In this document: piece by piece, positions 63,193 through 64,000 of the stretch
Position numbering within the stretch: the first letter of the stretch is position 1
Layout of the letters: each line of letters starts with the position of its first letter
Assembly: GCA_963722575.1 (NCBI GenBank)
Contig: CAVRNR010000004.1
Coordinates: 62,001-126,000 of the forward strand
Reading direction: 5' to 3'
Source: Fen-178 sp963722575
GTDB lineage: Bacteria > Acidobacteriota > Terriglobia > Bryobacterales > Bryobacteraceae
Length of the DNA: 64,000 nucleotides
Notes under the pieces: generated by a model
Database searches by the model: none
Told to the model about the DNA's origin: nothing
The model's input: only the letters and a program-made list of their open reading frames with translations
Program-made: the position numbers and the translations under genes

Positions 63193-64000
63193 TCAGACTG
63201 CCTGGGCGACTTCCATCATGAGGAAGAACGCCTGGCCTTCCGCAGCGACCCCCGCATGGTCGAAAGTGGGTGCGCCGCAGACTCCCTGCACGAAGCCGAA
63301 TTGGTCCACCTTGGCGCGGGCGGCGGCGCGCATCCGGTCCGCGGCCGGGCGGTAACTGGCCGGCAACCAGCCCCCTCGCACGCCGGTGTAGATGCTGAAA
63401 GCCAGCATCTGCGCCAGATTGGTTTCGACAAAGGTGTCGGGCTGGTCCAGCACATCGTGGAACAGGCCGTCGGGGCGCTGGTGAGCGAGGCATCCATCCA
63501 GCAGTTCTCTTAGAAACGCGGAGAGCCGCTCGCGGTCCCCCTGGCGGGCCGCGGGCAGAGCCGCAATCACGCGCGTGATGCCCGCCGCCGCCCAACCGTT
63601 CCCGACTCCCCAGAATGCCTTGTGCTTGAACTGCTGGCGGCCATCGTCCCAGATGTGCGAAAGCAACTTCTTTTCGGGGTTCCAAAGCCGCTTCCGCAGA
63701 CCGTCGATTTGCAGGATCGCTTCGTCATAGTGGCCCGTGGCGGCCAGGAATGGAGGCGTGGTGTAGAAACTGTCGGACCACATCTCGGGAGCGTTGAAGA
63801 CGTGGTAGCAGGTTCCATCGGCGGCGCGCGGCGCTTTGTTGAGGACGAATTCGAGCAGCCCGCGCGCGGCCTGCTGCATCTGGGGATCGCCCGTCCACTC
63901 CGCGGCGCGCCAATAAGCCGTGCCGCCCATGGCGGGGTCGGTTGCCCCACCGCCGATGGCCGCCATGCGCCCGTCCGCGGCCTTCTCGACCATTGCGCTC
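63193..64000 (-). CDS. Glycoside hydrolase family 88/105-like (unsaturated rhamnogalacturonyl hydrolase type), 5' end off the window
   Basis: At least 266 aa; the gene enters from the right edge, so the N-terminus is missing. Motifs of the (alpha/alpha)6 barrel: AADGTCYHVFNAPEMWSDSF, FWGVGNGWAAAGITRVIAAL, RPDGLFHDVLDQPDTFVETN and AQMLAFSIYTGVRGGWLP. These match the YteR/RhiN group that cleaves unsaturated galacturonyl ends of pectic oligosaccharides. It fits the plant-polysaccharide theme of the sugar genes in the window. Confidence 0.85.
   Translation of the reverse strand, partial: SAMVEKAADGRMAAIGGGATDPAMGGTAYWRAAEWTGDPQMQQAARGLLEFVLNKAPRAADGTCYHVFNAPEMWSDSFYTTPPFLAATGHYDEAILQIDGLRKRLWNPEKKLLSHIWDDGRQQFKHKAFWGVGNGWAAAGITRVIAALPAARQGDRERLSAFLRELLDGCLAHQRPDGLFHDVLDQPDTFVETNLAQMLAFSIYTGVRGGWLPASYRPAADRMRAAARAKVDQFGFVQGVCGAPTFDHAGVAAEGQAFFLMMEVAQAV

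Overview
The window is about 64 kb of high-GC, densely coded chromosomal DNA. It probably comes from an acidobacterium of the Solibacter/Bryobacter type. This is an inference from several signs: a broken secreted protein with a BACON-like Ig repeat and the 'Solibacter usitatus' type C-terminal domain (27.6-29.2 kb), Tat-exported sugar enzymes, KorAB, a rhamnogalacturonyl-hydrolase-like enzyme, and many short hairpin repeats after genes. There is no rRNA operon, CRISPR array, integrase or complete insertion sequence.

Layout. (1) 0-17.5 kb: two divergent MdtABC-like efflux systems. The minus-strand one has an adaptor, two RND permeases and an outer-membrane lipoprotein cut by the window edge. 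The plus-strand one has a lipoprotein adaptor and two permeases but no outer-membrane factor. A small secreted Cys-containing protein lies between them. (2) 17.7-19.8 kb: a metallo-beta-lactamase-fold protein joined to a mutarotase-like domain. (3) 20-21 kb: an Mrp/ApbC ATPase and a relict antitoxin. (4) 21.2-26.2 kb: a tight nucleoside-salvage operon (deoA, CNT transporter, purine nucleoside phosphorylase, cytidine deaminase, exported amidohydrolase). (5) 26.4-29.2 kb: small toxin-antitoxin-type genes, one toxin reduced to 14 codons, and a pseudogene. (6) 29.6-41.7 kb: KorAB, a hydrogenase-type maturation protease, aconitase, a secreted PPIase, miaA and TPR proteins. (7) 42-50.7 kb: a circularly permuted ATP-grasp protein, a toast-rack lipoprotein, and a sugar cluster (DgoD-like dehydratase, GH2 beta-galactosidase, KDG/KDGal-type kinase), then a tryptophanase-family lyase. 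(8) 50.8-54 kb: an accessory patch (XRE regulator plus nucleotidyltransferase, DUF2971, HNH nuclease) ending at the 3' end of tRNA-Lys. (9) 54.2-64 kb: a membrane Fe-S oxidoreductase, UDP-glucuronate decarboxylase, tRNA-Leu, a DUF362 protein, a CheB-CheR-PAS-kinase-receiver protein, an RRM protein and a truncated GH88 gene.

The most unusual feature is a set of short palindromic repeats placed directly at or over stop codons. One family forms 8-bp hairpins whose copies differ by compensated base changes. Several elements supply the stop codon of the adjacent gene. Two related composite elements of about 190 bp are bounded by inverted termini and filled with mini-hairpins. They may work as terminators, mRNA 3' ends or REP-like mobile elements.
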